Shown in pieces: positions 53,191 through 60,424 of a DNA stretch of 64,000 bases. The DNA comes from Kaistia terrae (lineage in GTDB: Bacteria > Pseudomonadota > Alphaproteobacteria > Rhizobiales > Kaistiaceae): assembly GCF_026344005.1 (NCBI RefSeq), contig NZ_JAPKNH010000008.1, positions 62,001-126,000 of the forward strand. The letters are read 5' to 3'. The notes below the pieces were generated by a model that saw nothing but the letters and a program-made list of their open reading frames with translations, searched no databases and had not been told where the DNA came from. How positions within the stretch are numbered: the first letter of the stretch is position 1; each line of letters starts with the position of its first letter. Both the position numbers and the translations under genes were made by a program.

Positions 53191-54024
53191 TCAGCCTTTC
53201 ACGGCGCCGGCGGTGAGGCCGGCCACGAACTGGCGTTGCAGGAGGAAGAAGATCGCGATCACAGGTACGGAGATCAGCACCGAGCTTGCCATCAGCTCGC
53301 CGTAGCGGATGCCGTACTGGCCGATGAAATCGTTCATGCCGACGGGAAGCGTGCGCATGTCCTTGGTCGAGGTGAAGGAGAGCGCGAACAGGAACTCCTG
53401 CCAGGTGACGATCAGCACGAACACCGAGGTGGCGACGATGCCCGGCTTGCACAGCGGCAGGATGATCAGGAAGAAGATCTTGAACGGCCCGGCGCCGTCG
53501 ATCGCCGCCGCCTCTTCCAGCGCCACCGGCAAGCGGGTGAGGAAGCCGCGCAGCATCCAGATCGCCACAGGCAGCGTCACCGTCACATAGGCGAGGATCA
53601 GCGAGGTGTAGGTGTTCAAGAGGTTCGCCGACTTCATCATCTTGTAGATCGGGATGATGATGGCGCTGGCCGGGAACATCTGCGCCACGATGACCAACAC
53701 CATCAGCACCGAAATGGCGCGCATCTGCGTGCGGGTGAACGAATAGGCGGCGAACAGCGCCAGCGTCACGGTGATCACCACCGTCGACAGCGACACGACG
53801 ACCGAATTGAAGAAATAGGTGCGGAATTCCGGCCGGAACGCCGTGACGTAGTTTTCCAGCGTCGGGTTATCCGGCCAGAGCCGGGCCGGAATGGCGAAGG
53901 GCTCGGCGGCCGGCTTCAGCGAGACCGAGACCATCCAGAAGAACGGCAGCAGGATCACGATGCAGAGGCCGAACTGCAGCAGCATCAGGCCGAAGCGGGA
54001 GGTTTTGGAGGGAGCGACGCTCAT
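53191..54024 (-). CDS. CUT1-type ABC transporter permease 2 (system without ATPase)
   Basis: 277-residue MalG/UgpE-type membrane subunit. First hydrophobic segment at about residues 12-33 (LMLLQFGLCIVILLPFFW), EAA loop EEAAAIDGAG then IILPLCKPG at about 175-205, C-terminus VAGLTAGAVKG. The start at 54024 gives a 4-bp ATGA overlap with the other permease; the much longer open frame upstream is another gene's shadow. The following gene in the operon is an enoyl-CoA hydratase, not an ATPase. Confidence 0.9.
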   Translation of the reverse strand: MSVAPSKTSRFGLMLLQFGLCIVILLPFFWMVSVSLKPAAEPFAIPARLWPDNPTLENYVTAFRPEFRTYFFNSVVVSLSTVVITVTLALFAAYSFTRTQMRAISVLMVLVIVAQMFPASAIIIPIYKMMKSANLLNTYTSLILAYVTVTLPVAIWMLRGFLTRLPVALEEAAAIDGAGPFKIFFLIILPLCKPGIVATSVFVLIVTWQEFLFALSFTSTKDMRTLPVGMNDFIGQYGIRYGELMASSVLISVPVIAIFFLLQRQFVAGLTAGAVKG

Positions 54025-54902
54025 GATGCAGCCTTTCGACCCGAGCCCTGGGCCAGGAAATAGAGCGTGATCAGGAGGGCGAGGATCACGATCGAGACGA
54101 CGCCGTAGCCGGCCGCCTCGCCGAAGCGGAACTGGCCGAAGCCGAGCTCGTAGATCTTGGTCGGGAAGATATGCGTCGAGTTCTGCGGCCCGCCGCGGGT
54201 CAGGACCCAGATCATGTCGAAATAGTTGAAGGTCAGGATGGTGGTCAGGATGAAGTTGATGGCGATCACCTCCTTCATCGACGGCAGCACGATGTGCCAG
54301 AGCCGGCGAACCGCGCCGGCACCGTCGATGCGGGCCGCTTCCATCTGCTCTTCCTCGACGTTCTGCAGCGCCGCCAGATAGACGATGGTGCAGAAGGGAA
54401 AGCCCTTCCAGACGGCGGCGATGACGACGGCGGCCATGGCGGTGGATGAGTCGGCAAGCCAGGCGAGGCCCTGATCGCCGAAGCCGGCGCTGATCAAGAA
54501 CGAATTGATGAGGCCGAGCTGCGGGTCGTACATGAAGCGCCACAGGATGGCGGCGACGACGCCTGGCAGCACCCAGGGCAGCAGGATCAGCGACCGCATC
54601 AGGCCCTGGCCGGGAAGTTTCTGGTTGAGCAGCAGCGCGCAGAAGAAGCCGAAGACGTTCTGCAGCGCCACGACGGCCAGCGTCCAGACGCAGGAATTCC
54701 AGACGATCTGCAAGAAATCGGCGCTGCCGAAGATCTTCTGGTAGACGGCGAGGCCGACGAATTTCGGCGTCGGGTTGATGAACGAGGTCGAGTAGAAGCT
54801 CTCGATGACCGTTCCGATCATCGGATAATACATCATGACCGCGACCAGCAGGACGGCGGGCGTCACGAAGATCCAGGTGAGCCAGCGATCGCGTTTCAGC
54901 AT
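54021..54902 (-). CDS. CUT1-type ABC transporter permease 1 (system without ATPase)
   Basis: 293-residue MalF/UgpA-type membrane subunit: first membrane segment at about residues 9-28 (LTWIFVTPAVLLVAVMMYYP), EAA loop MEAARIDGAG then IVLPSMKEVI at about 190-215. It is followed with a 4-bp overlap by the second permease, and preceded by the binding-protein gene across a gap holding two palindromic repeats. Confidence 0.9.
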   Translation of the reverse strand: MLKRDRWLTWIFVTPAVLLVAVMMYYPMIGTVIESFYSTSFINPTPKFVGLAVYQKIFGSADFLQIVWNSCVWTLAVVALQNVFGFFCALLLNQKLPGQGLMRSLILLPWVLPGVVAAILWRFMYDPQLGLINSFLISAGFGDQGLAWLADSSTAMAAVVIAAVWKGFPFCTIVYLAALQNVEEEQMEAARIDGAGAVRRLWHIVLPSMKEVIAINFILTTILTFNYFDMIWVLTRGGPQNSTHIFPTKIYELGFGQFRFGEAAGYGVVSIVILALLITLYFLAQGSGRKAAS

Positions 54903-54945
54903 GAGATCTAGTTCTTTTCAAAAGGGACGCCGCACGTCGTATTGG

Positions 54946-55039
54946 CGTCATCCCGGACGCAGCGAAGCGGAGATCCGGGATCCATGCAGCCTGAGGCGTT
55001 TCAGACCTTGATGGATCCCCGCTTTCGCGGGGATGACGG
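54946..55039. repeat. Intergenic repeat of the 'CGTCATCC' family
   Basis: Unit bounded by CGTCATCCCGG and CGGGGATGACGG, with ggatccatgcagcc inside, closely related to those at 9026 and 59542-60215. It lies inside the operon, between binding-protein and permease genes, next to the short palindrome at 55057-55080. Confidence 0.7.
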
Positions 55040-55056
55040 AAGAGGCCCTCACCCAA

Positions 55057-55080
55057 CCCTCTCCCGCAGGCGGGAGAGGG
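55057..55080. repeat. Short perfect palindrome CCCTCTCCCGC-NN-GCGGGAGAGGG
   Basis: 11-bp perfect arms around AG, 13 bp after the binding-protein stop on the minus strand. The same palindrome occurs at 59449-59472 (one mismatch) and 60261-60284. A transcript hairpin here would protect or attenuate the binding-protein message. Confidence 0.75.
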
Positions 55081-55093
55081 CAAGGGCTTAGGT

Positions 55094-56311
55094 TTAGTTC
55101 AGGCCGTCGATGGCGGCGCAGGCCTTGGCGGCGGCCTCGGCGGCGTTGGCGCCGGAATAGACGTCCTGGGCGAGTGTCACCTGGATGTCGGAGACTTCGA
55201 GGTAGCGGGCCGAGAGCGGACGCGGCTGGGCGTTTTCCAGATGCGTCATGATCTTGTCGGCGCCCTTGCGGTTCGCTTCCAGGAAGGTCTTGGCCGCCTT
55301 GACGTTGGCCGGGATCAGATCGACGACCGCGCCATTGACGTCTTCACGCGTCAGGAACTGGATGAGCTTCCAAGCCGCGTCCTGGTGCGGCGACGACTTG
55401 TAGACGACGAGGTTCCAGCCGCCATAGGTGCCGACCGGGGTCTTGCCGGCGGGCGCGGTGCCGTTCTCGAAGCCCCAGTCGATCTTCGACTTCTGCAGCG
55501 TCGGCTGCTCCAGCGCCGGCCAGAACTCGACACCGAGCGAGCCGTTCAGGAACAGTTCGCGCATGTCGCCCGACGAGGCGTTGAGGATGCCCTTCGGCGC
55601 AAACGGCACCAGCGTCTGCAGGTATTCGAGCGCGCCGACCGCCTCGGGGCTGGTCAGGGCGCACTTGCCGTTCTCGTCCAGCACCTTGCCGCCATTCGAG
55701 AATATGAAGCTGTCGAGCACGGCGACGGTATCTTCGCCCTTGTGGCCGAACAGGCCGACGCCATACTTGCCCTTGGCCGGATCGGTCAGCTTTTCCGCCG
55801 CTGCCTTCAGGCCTTCGAAGGTCGAGATCGAGGCCGGGTCGATGCCGGCTTCCTTGAACAGCGCATTGTTCAGGAACGAGAACTGCCAGACGTCGACATT
55901 GAACGGCACGCCGTACAGCTTGCCGTTGTAGTTGGCCGAGTCCCAGGCGCCCTTGAAGAAGCCGTCCTTGGTCAGGCCGGCAGCCTTGGCCTGCTCGTCC
56001 AGCTCCACGATCGCGCCGGCTTCGGCGAAAGCGCCCTGCCAGATCTGGTCGACGGTCGAAATGTCAGGCGCGTTGCCGCCCTGCACGGCGGTCAGCAGGC
56101 GCTGCTGGAATTCCGGGTAGGGAATGGTCGTGACTTCGATCTTGATGCCGGGATTCTCGGCCTCGAAGCGCTTGACCGCTTCCTGCTGGTACTGGCTCAG
56201 GCCGGATTCGGTCTGCTGGTTGTCCCAGAACTTCAGCGTGATGGTCTCCTGCGCGAATGCGGCAGGCGTCAGTCCCGCGAGCATCGTCGCGGCGAGAAGC
56301 AGTTTCTTCAT
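55094..56311 (-). CDS. CUT1-type ABC transporter, periplasmic binding protein (system without ATPase)
   Basis: 405-residue family 1 solute-binding protein. Signal peptide with cleavage expected after AFA near residue 20, then ITLKFWDNQQTESG, FEAENPGIKIEV, GNAPDISTVDQI and LPYG-equivalent LYGVPFNVD. GGGAGGG precedes the start. It follows the DeoR-like regulator gene by 45 bp on the same strand, so regulator and transporter are probably one transcript. Substrate unknown. Confidence 0.88.
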   Translation of the reverse strand: MKKLLLAATMLAGLTPAAFAQETITLKFWDNQQTESGLSQYQQEAVKRFEAENPGIKIEVTTIPYPEFQQRLLTAVQGGNAPDISTVDQIWQGAFAEAGAIVELDEQAKAAGLTKDGFFKGAWDSANYNGKLYGVPFNVDVWQFSFLNNALFKEAGIDPASISTFEGLKAAAEKLTDPAKGKYGVGLFGHKGEDTVAVLDSFIFSNGGKVLDENGKCALTSPEAVGALEYLQTLVPFAPKGILNASSGDMRELFLNGSLGVEFWPALEQPTLQKSKIDWGFENGTAPAGKTPVGTYGGWNLVVYKSSPHQDAAWKLIQFLTREDVNGAVVDLIPANVKAAKTFLEANRKGADKIMTHLENAQPRPLSARYLEVSDIQVTLAQDVYSGANAAEAAAKACAAIDGLN

Positions 56312-56356
56312 GGTACCCTCCCAGTTCTTCTTCAGTTTCTGTAAGTGTCCGGCCGA

Positions 56357-58117
56357 TCAGGCCTTCCGTCTGTCCGCCACGGACCCTCCGGTCCGGGGCG
56401 CCGCCATCTCCTCCGGCTCCTCGTCGGCCAGCGTGATGCGCGTGGCCATCGAGGCAAAGGCGAGCCGATCCGCCGGCAGCGAGGCGGAATCCGTGATCAA
56501 ATCGTCGATCGAGCCGAGCGCCACGATGCGGTGGCTGGCCTCGACCCCGACCAGCGAATGGTCGGCCATGACGACAACCTCGCGCGAGGCGTCGACGAAG
56601 CGCTTGGCGGCAAGCGCCAGCCGCTCGTCCGTCGCCGAGGCGCCGAAATGCGGCGAGATGCCATCGACCGACAGGAAAGCGCGATCGACCCGCATCGTCT
56701 CGAACAGCGCGCCAAGGCTGGGGCCGACCAGGCAGCGATCCTTCAGCTGATATTCGCCGCTCGTCATGATCAGCTTCAGACCCGGCCGGCCGGAAAGCCG
56801 CTCCATCACATCGACCGCGTTGGTGACGATGGTGATGTTGGCGCGGGTCATCAGTTCGTCGGCCAGAAGCGTGGAAAGGGTGCCGCTGTTGATCAGGATG
56901 GTGTCGCCATCGCGCACCAACCGGGCGGCGCTTTTCGCGATCAAGCGGCGGATCGCCGCGATCTCCCGGGCAATGCCCGATTGCGGCGCCGCGATCTTCA
57001 GCTCGAAGCCAAGCGCCTCGGCCCGCTCGCGCATGGCGCGCGCCATGTTGCGATACCAGTCATGCGCCGGATAATGCGGCACGAAGCCGATGGCGCGGCG
57101 CGGCCCGACCGAACGCACGAAGGCCGGCCGCTCGGTCGCGCCAAGGATCGACGCCTCCGCTTCGGGCGCCAGGCCCCAGCCCGCGCCGGATCTCCGATAA
57201 TATTGGTCGAGCGTGTCGGGGGTGATGACGACATGCGGCGTGCGGATTTCGTCCGGCATGGCGCTGCCATGCAGGGCGCCCGCCAGCGTCTCGACCGCGC
57301 GGATGCCGACGATTTCCGGAAACAGCGCGCTCGCCGCCTTCAGTTTTCCGCGTGAAGCAAGGGCGTCGAACAAGACGCCGCCCTCGCCGCCGACGGAGAA
57401 GGCGCTGACTTCGGCGACGCCCGCCGTATCGGAGGCCTCGATTGCTGCCAGCACGGAGTGATCATTGACGCCGAAGATCACATTGATGTCGGGATAGGCG
57501 GCGAATGCATCCAGGCTTGCGCGCAAGGCAATGCGAAAACTGCCCTGCCCATCGACGCGCCAGGGGCGAACCGTGCCGCGAAACGTCTCGCCAAATCCCT
57601 TGATGAAGCCGTCGCAGCGGGCGCGGGTGTTCGGCAGCGTCTCCAGCGAGACCAGCAGCACGCGCGCCTCGTCGATCGCGCCGGACATCATGCGGCCGGC
57701 GGCGCGGCCCAGTTCGCGCCCGGCGGTGAAATTATCCGGTCCCAGATAGACGCCGCCTTCCTGCGGCGAGGATTCGGCCAGGAATGGAATATGCCGGCGC
57801 TTCGCCAGCATGCGCAGCGTATCCGCGCCGCGCCCGCCGATCGGCGGCAGCACGATGGCGTCGACGCCCTCGATCTCGTCCTGCAACGCGCTGTCGCGCG
57901 ATGCCGGAGGCTCGTCCCCCTGGGCCGAGGTCGCCTGCACCAGCGCCCCGCCATGCGTGCGCTCGACCCGGCCCTCCTCGGCCAGCCGAACGATGTCGCG
58001 CCGGATGGTGACGCTGGAGACGCGGCCGATGCGCTGCGCGATTTCCAGCACGGAGACTTCCTCGCCCGCCTGGGCCAGAATCTCGATAATGCGCTGTTCG
58101 CGTTGCGATTTGATCAT
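56357..58117 (-). CDS. DeoR-type regulator with an inserted, apparently permuted sugar-binding domain
   Basis: 586-residue protein, over twice the DeoR family norm of about 250. Residues 1-58 are a DeoR helix-turn-helix (REQRIIEILAQAGE, SSVTIRRDIVRLAEEG, VERTHGGAL). Residues 85-310 look like the second half of a periplasmic sugar-binding fold (VDAIVLPPIGG, YLGPDNFTAGRELGR, PHVVITPDTLDQYY). Residues 342-378 (IGFVPHYPAHDWYRNMARAM) look like the first strand and helix of the same fold, out of order. Residues 392-560 are the DeoR sensor (AKSAARLVRDGDTILINSGT). Start 58117 begins at the HTH; ATG 58147 is possible. It heads the operon to 48304 and diverges from the nucleoside hydrolase gene. Confidence 0.8.
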   Translation of the reverse strand: MIKSQREQRIIEILAQAGEEVSVLEIAQRIGRVSSVTIRRDIVRLAEEGRVERTHGGALVQATSAQGDEPPASRDSALQDEIEGVDAIVLPPIGGRGADTLRMLAKRRHIPFLAESSPQEGGVYLGPDNFTAGRELGRAAGRMMSGAIDEARVLLVSLETLPNTRARCDGFIKGFGETFRGTVRPWRVDGQGSFRIALRASLDAFAAYPDINVIFGVNDHSVLAAIEASDTAGVAEVSAFSVGGEGGVLFDALASRGKLKAASALFPEIVGIRAVETLAGALHGSAMPDEIRTPHVVITPDTLDQYYRRSGAGWGLAPEAEASILGATERPAFVRSVGPRRAIGFVPHYPAHDWYRNMARAMRERAEALGFELKIAAPQSGIAREIAAIRRLIAKSAARLVRDGDTILINSGTLSTLLADELMTRANITIVTNAVDVMERLSGRPGLKLIMTSGEYQLKDRCLVGPSLGALFETMRVDRAFLSVDGISPHFGASATDERLALAAKRFVDASREVVVMADHSLVGVEASHRIVALGSIDDLITDSASLPADRLAFASMATRITLADEEPEEMAAPRTGGSVADRRKA

Positions 58118-58213
58118 ATTGATCGCTTTTCCTGATGTGCTGGTCATTATCCAGAACGGCTTTTAGCAAGCAAGTCTGCAAACTCGCATCAGGAATATTG
58201 ATCAAGTTGATCG
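58110..58213. promoter_or_regulatory. Two copies of TTGATCANNTTGATCG, candidate operators
   Basis: TTGATCATATTGATCG (58110-58125) covers the start codon of the DeoR-like regulator; TTGATCAAGTTGATCG (58198-58213) lies in the gap towards the nucleoside hydrolase gene, 88 bp away. Each is a direct repeat of TTGATC with a 9-bp period, a layout common for DeoR-family operators. The remaining part of the 301-bp gap (58214-58418) shows no gene or repeat that I recognise. Confidence 0.6.
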
Positions 58214-58418
58214 AAATGGACTTAAGATGCTTGCCGATCGATCGCCTTGACCATTATCTGGCAGGTCTTCGAGGGGCAGCGGAAAAGCGGCGACGAAAGC
58301 CGCGCCCCCTGTTCAGATCGGCAAATCTGTCCGATCTTGCCGGCCCCTCCGGGCGCCGATCGCCCGAGGCAGAAGAACGGGACGACTTGCCGGCCCGCCA
58401 GAACGATCAGGACCCAGA

Positions 58419-59411
58419 ATGACAAGCCCGAGCACCGCCCCCATCAAGGTGATCTACGACACAGACCCCGGCATCGACGACGCCATGGCGCTGCTGTTCC
58501 TGGAATATGCGCCGGAGATCGACCTCGTCGGCATCACCACCGTGCTCGGCAATGCCTCGATCGACACGACGACCCACAATGCGCTCTACCTGAAGCAGTT
58601 GTTCGACATCGCCGCGCCGGTGGCGCGCGGCGCGGGCAAGCCGCTGGTCGTGCCGATGGTCGAGGAGCCGCATTTCGTGCACGGCCGGAACGGCCTCGGC
58701 GAAGTTCCTATCCCCGACACGCTGTCGGTCAAGGAACATGAACTGCCGGCGCATCGCTTCATCATCGACATGGTGCGCAAGCACCCGCACGAGATCGTCA
58801 TCGTCGCCGTCGGCCGCATGACCAACCTGGCGCTGGCGCTGCGCGAAGATCCCGGCATCGCCGAGTTGGTCAAGGAAGTCGTCATCATGGGCGGCGCGTT
58901 CGGCTTCTACGGTCATTCCGGCAATGTGACGCCGGTGGCCGAAGCCAACATCATCGGCGACCCGCACGCCGCCGACGAGATGTTCGCAGCCCCGTGGCCT
59001 GTCGTCGCCGTTGGCCTCGACGTGACGCAGGAATGTGTGATGACCACCGCCTACATGGCAGAGCTGCGCGAGAAGGGCGGCAAGGCCGGCCAGTTCTTCT
59101 GGGATATCTCGCGCTTCTACGAGGACTTCTACCGCCGCGCGACTGGCATCGACGGCATCTTCGTGCACGATTCCTCGGCGGTCGCCTATCTGCTCGATCC
59201 GACCCTGTTCAAGACCCGTCCCGGCCCGATCAAGGTGGTGACCGAAGGCATCGCGATCGGCCAGACGATCCAGCAGCCGACGACCCGCTCGTTCCCACCG
59301 ACGCCCTGGGACGGCTTGCCGAACCAGAAGATCTGCATCGCCGTCGACGGTCCGCGCTTCCTCGACCTCTACTTCAAGGTCATCGTCGAAGGCGCCGCCG
59401 CACGGGCGTGA
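58419..59411 (+). CDS. Inosine-uridine preferring nucleoside hydrolase family protein
   Basis: 330-residue nucleoside hydrolase that cleaves the N-glycosidic bond of ribonucleosides. The calcium-binding motif DTDPGIDDA (residues 14-22) is intact, as are IVIVAVGRMTNLALAL, VIMGGAFG, EANIIGDPHAADEMF and the HDSSAVAYLLDP segment. It diverges from the DeoR-like regulator and is followed by a short palindrome and a 1-kb repeat region. Product ribose or base could feed the deo-like genes downstream; that link is inference. Confidence 0.9.
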   Translation: MTSPSTAPIKVIYDTDPGIDDAMALLFLEYAPEIDLVGITTVLGNASIDTTTHNALYLKQLFDIAAPVARGAGKPLVVPMVEEPHFVHGRNGLGEVPIPDTLSVKEHELPAHRFIIDMVRKHPHEIVIVAVGRMTNLALALREDPGIAELVKEVVIMGGAFGFYGHSGNVTPVAEANIIGDPHAADEMFAAPWPVVAVGLDVTQECVMTTAYMAELREKGGKAGQFFWDISRFYEDFYRRATGIDGIFVHDSSAVAYLLDPTLFKTRPGPIKVVTEGIAIGQTIQQPTTRSFPPTPWDGLPNQKICIAVDGPRFLDLYFKVIVEGAAARA

Positions 59412-60412
59412 GGCGTCTGGGTCGGGCGCCGGCAAGGCCCTCACCCTACCCTCTCCCGCAAGCGGGAGGGGGTTCCGGCCGGTGCTCGCCATCAATGACG
59501 ACAAGCAGTCGAGATCCCCCTCTCCCGCGCCCCACACTTGGCGTCATCCTCGCGAAGGCGAGGACCCATTCCGCTGGGTTTTCGGGCGTTTCACCCGGAA
59601 AAACCTCGGCTGAATGGGTCCCGGGTCAAGCCCGGGATGACGGCGAGCGTGGACTGACGCCGGAGGTAAGATTGGGAGCAAAGTTGGGTTGGAGGTGGAG
59701 GTGAAGCTGGCGCCGGCGCCGACGAACAACTCCCTCGTCAGAACTCTCCGTTTCCCCACCCTCCCCGTCATCCCTGCGAAAGCAGGGATCCATGCAGCCG
59801 AAGGCTCCCCGTTTGAGCCCCTCGCTCCCGCCTCCTACACACGGGCGTCATCCTCGCGCAGACGAGGATCCATGCAGCCGGGTTTTGGGGCGTGCAAACC
59901 TCACCACGCTACCGCTGAATGGATCCCGGCTCGGGGGCCGGGATGACGACGAGCGTGAGCAGATGCCGGAGAGCAACTTCGGCAGCCGGACCTCTCCGTT
60001 TCCCCACCCTCCCCGTCATCCCTGCGAAAGCAGGGATCCATGCCGCCGAAGGCTCCCCGTTTGAGCCCCTCGCTCCCGCCTCCCACACCCGGCGTCATCC
60101 TCGCGCAGACAAGGATCCATGCAGCCGGGTTCTGGGGCGCGCGAACCTCCCCACGTTACCGCTGAATGGGTCCCGGATCTTCGCCCGGGATGACGGCGAG
60201 GGTGGGGTGCGGCCGGCGCTCCTCATCGTCGAAGAGGCGAGCCGCGAATGCAGCCGCGCACCCTCTCCCGCTCGCGGGAGAGGGTTGGGGTGAGGGGCTT
60301 GCACGCCTCGCATGACCCTCAGATCGAACCTTTGGCAACCACCCCCACTCCGCCTTGACTCTTCCCCAGCGACAGCCTATCCATTTCACATAAGTGATCG
60401 CGCCTCACATTT
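59412..60412. repeat. 1-kb gene-free region made of intergenic repeats
   Basis: From left to right: palindrome CCCTCTCCCGC...GCGGGAGGGGG (59449-59472) shortly after the hydrolase stop; one CGTCATCC-family unit (59542-59643); a 248-bp unit (59745-59992) followed by a near-identical second copy (59993-60215); the palindrome CCCTCTCCCGC-TC-GCGGGAGAGGG (60261-60284). Each 248-bp unit holds two CGTCATCC elements and the shared text CGAAGGCTCCCCGTTTGAGC. No convincing ORF. Confidence 0.75.
59745..60215. repeat. Tandem duplication with 248-bp period
   Basis: TCTCCGTTTCCCCACCCTCC recurs at 59745 and 59993, and most of the 248 bp after each is the same, with about a dozen scattered differences (for example ATGCAGCC versus ATGCCGCC, GACGAGG versus GACAAGG). 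This is a recent tandem copy of a composite CGTCATCC repeat; the divergence is in point changes, not indels, over most of its length. Confidence 0.75.
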
Positions 60413-60424
60413 GTGAAAGCCATG
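60355..60424 (+). promoter_or_regulatory. Promoter and paired TCAC-N4-GTGA operators of the deo-like operon
   Basis: TTGACT (60355-60360), 17 bp, TATCCA (60378-60383) form a promoter whose start point falls near 60390. Two identical-type dyads, TCACATAAGTGA (60386-60397) and TCACATTTGTGA (60405-60416), lie on the start region 19 bp apart. The likely start codon of the SorC-type regulator (ATG 60422) comes only about 30 bp after the expected transcript start and lacks a clear ribosome-binding site. Confidence 0.6.

Noticed and set aside
53191-55083. A 630-residue frame extending the second permease upstream
   Set aside because: The upstream part is an out-of-frame reading of the other permease and of repeats; ATG 54024 gives the ATGA overlap and the proper length.
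59745-60215. Repeat array considered as a CRISPR
   Set aside because: Only two units with a 248-bp period, internal palindromes and no unique spacers between short constant repeats; no cas genes.
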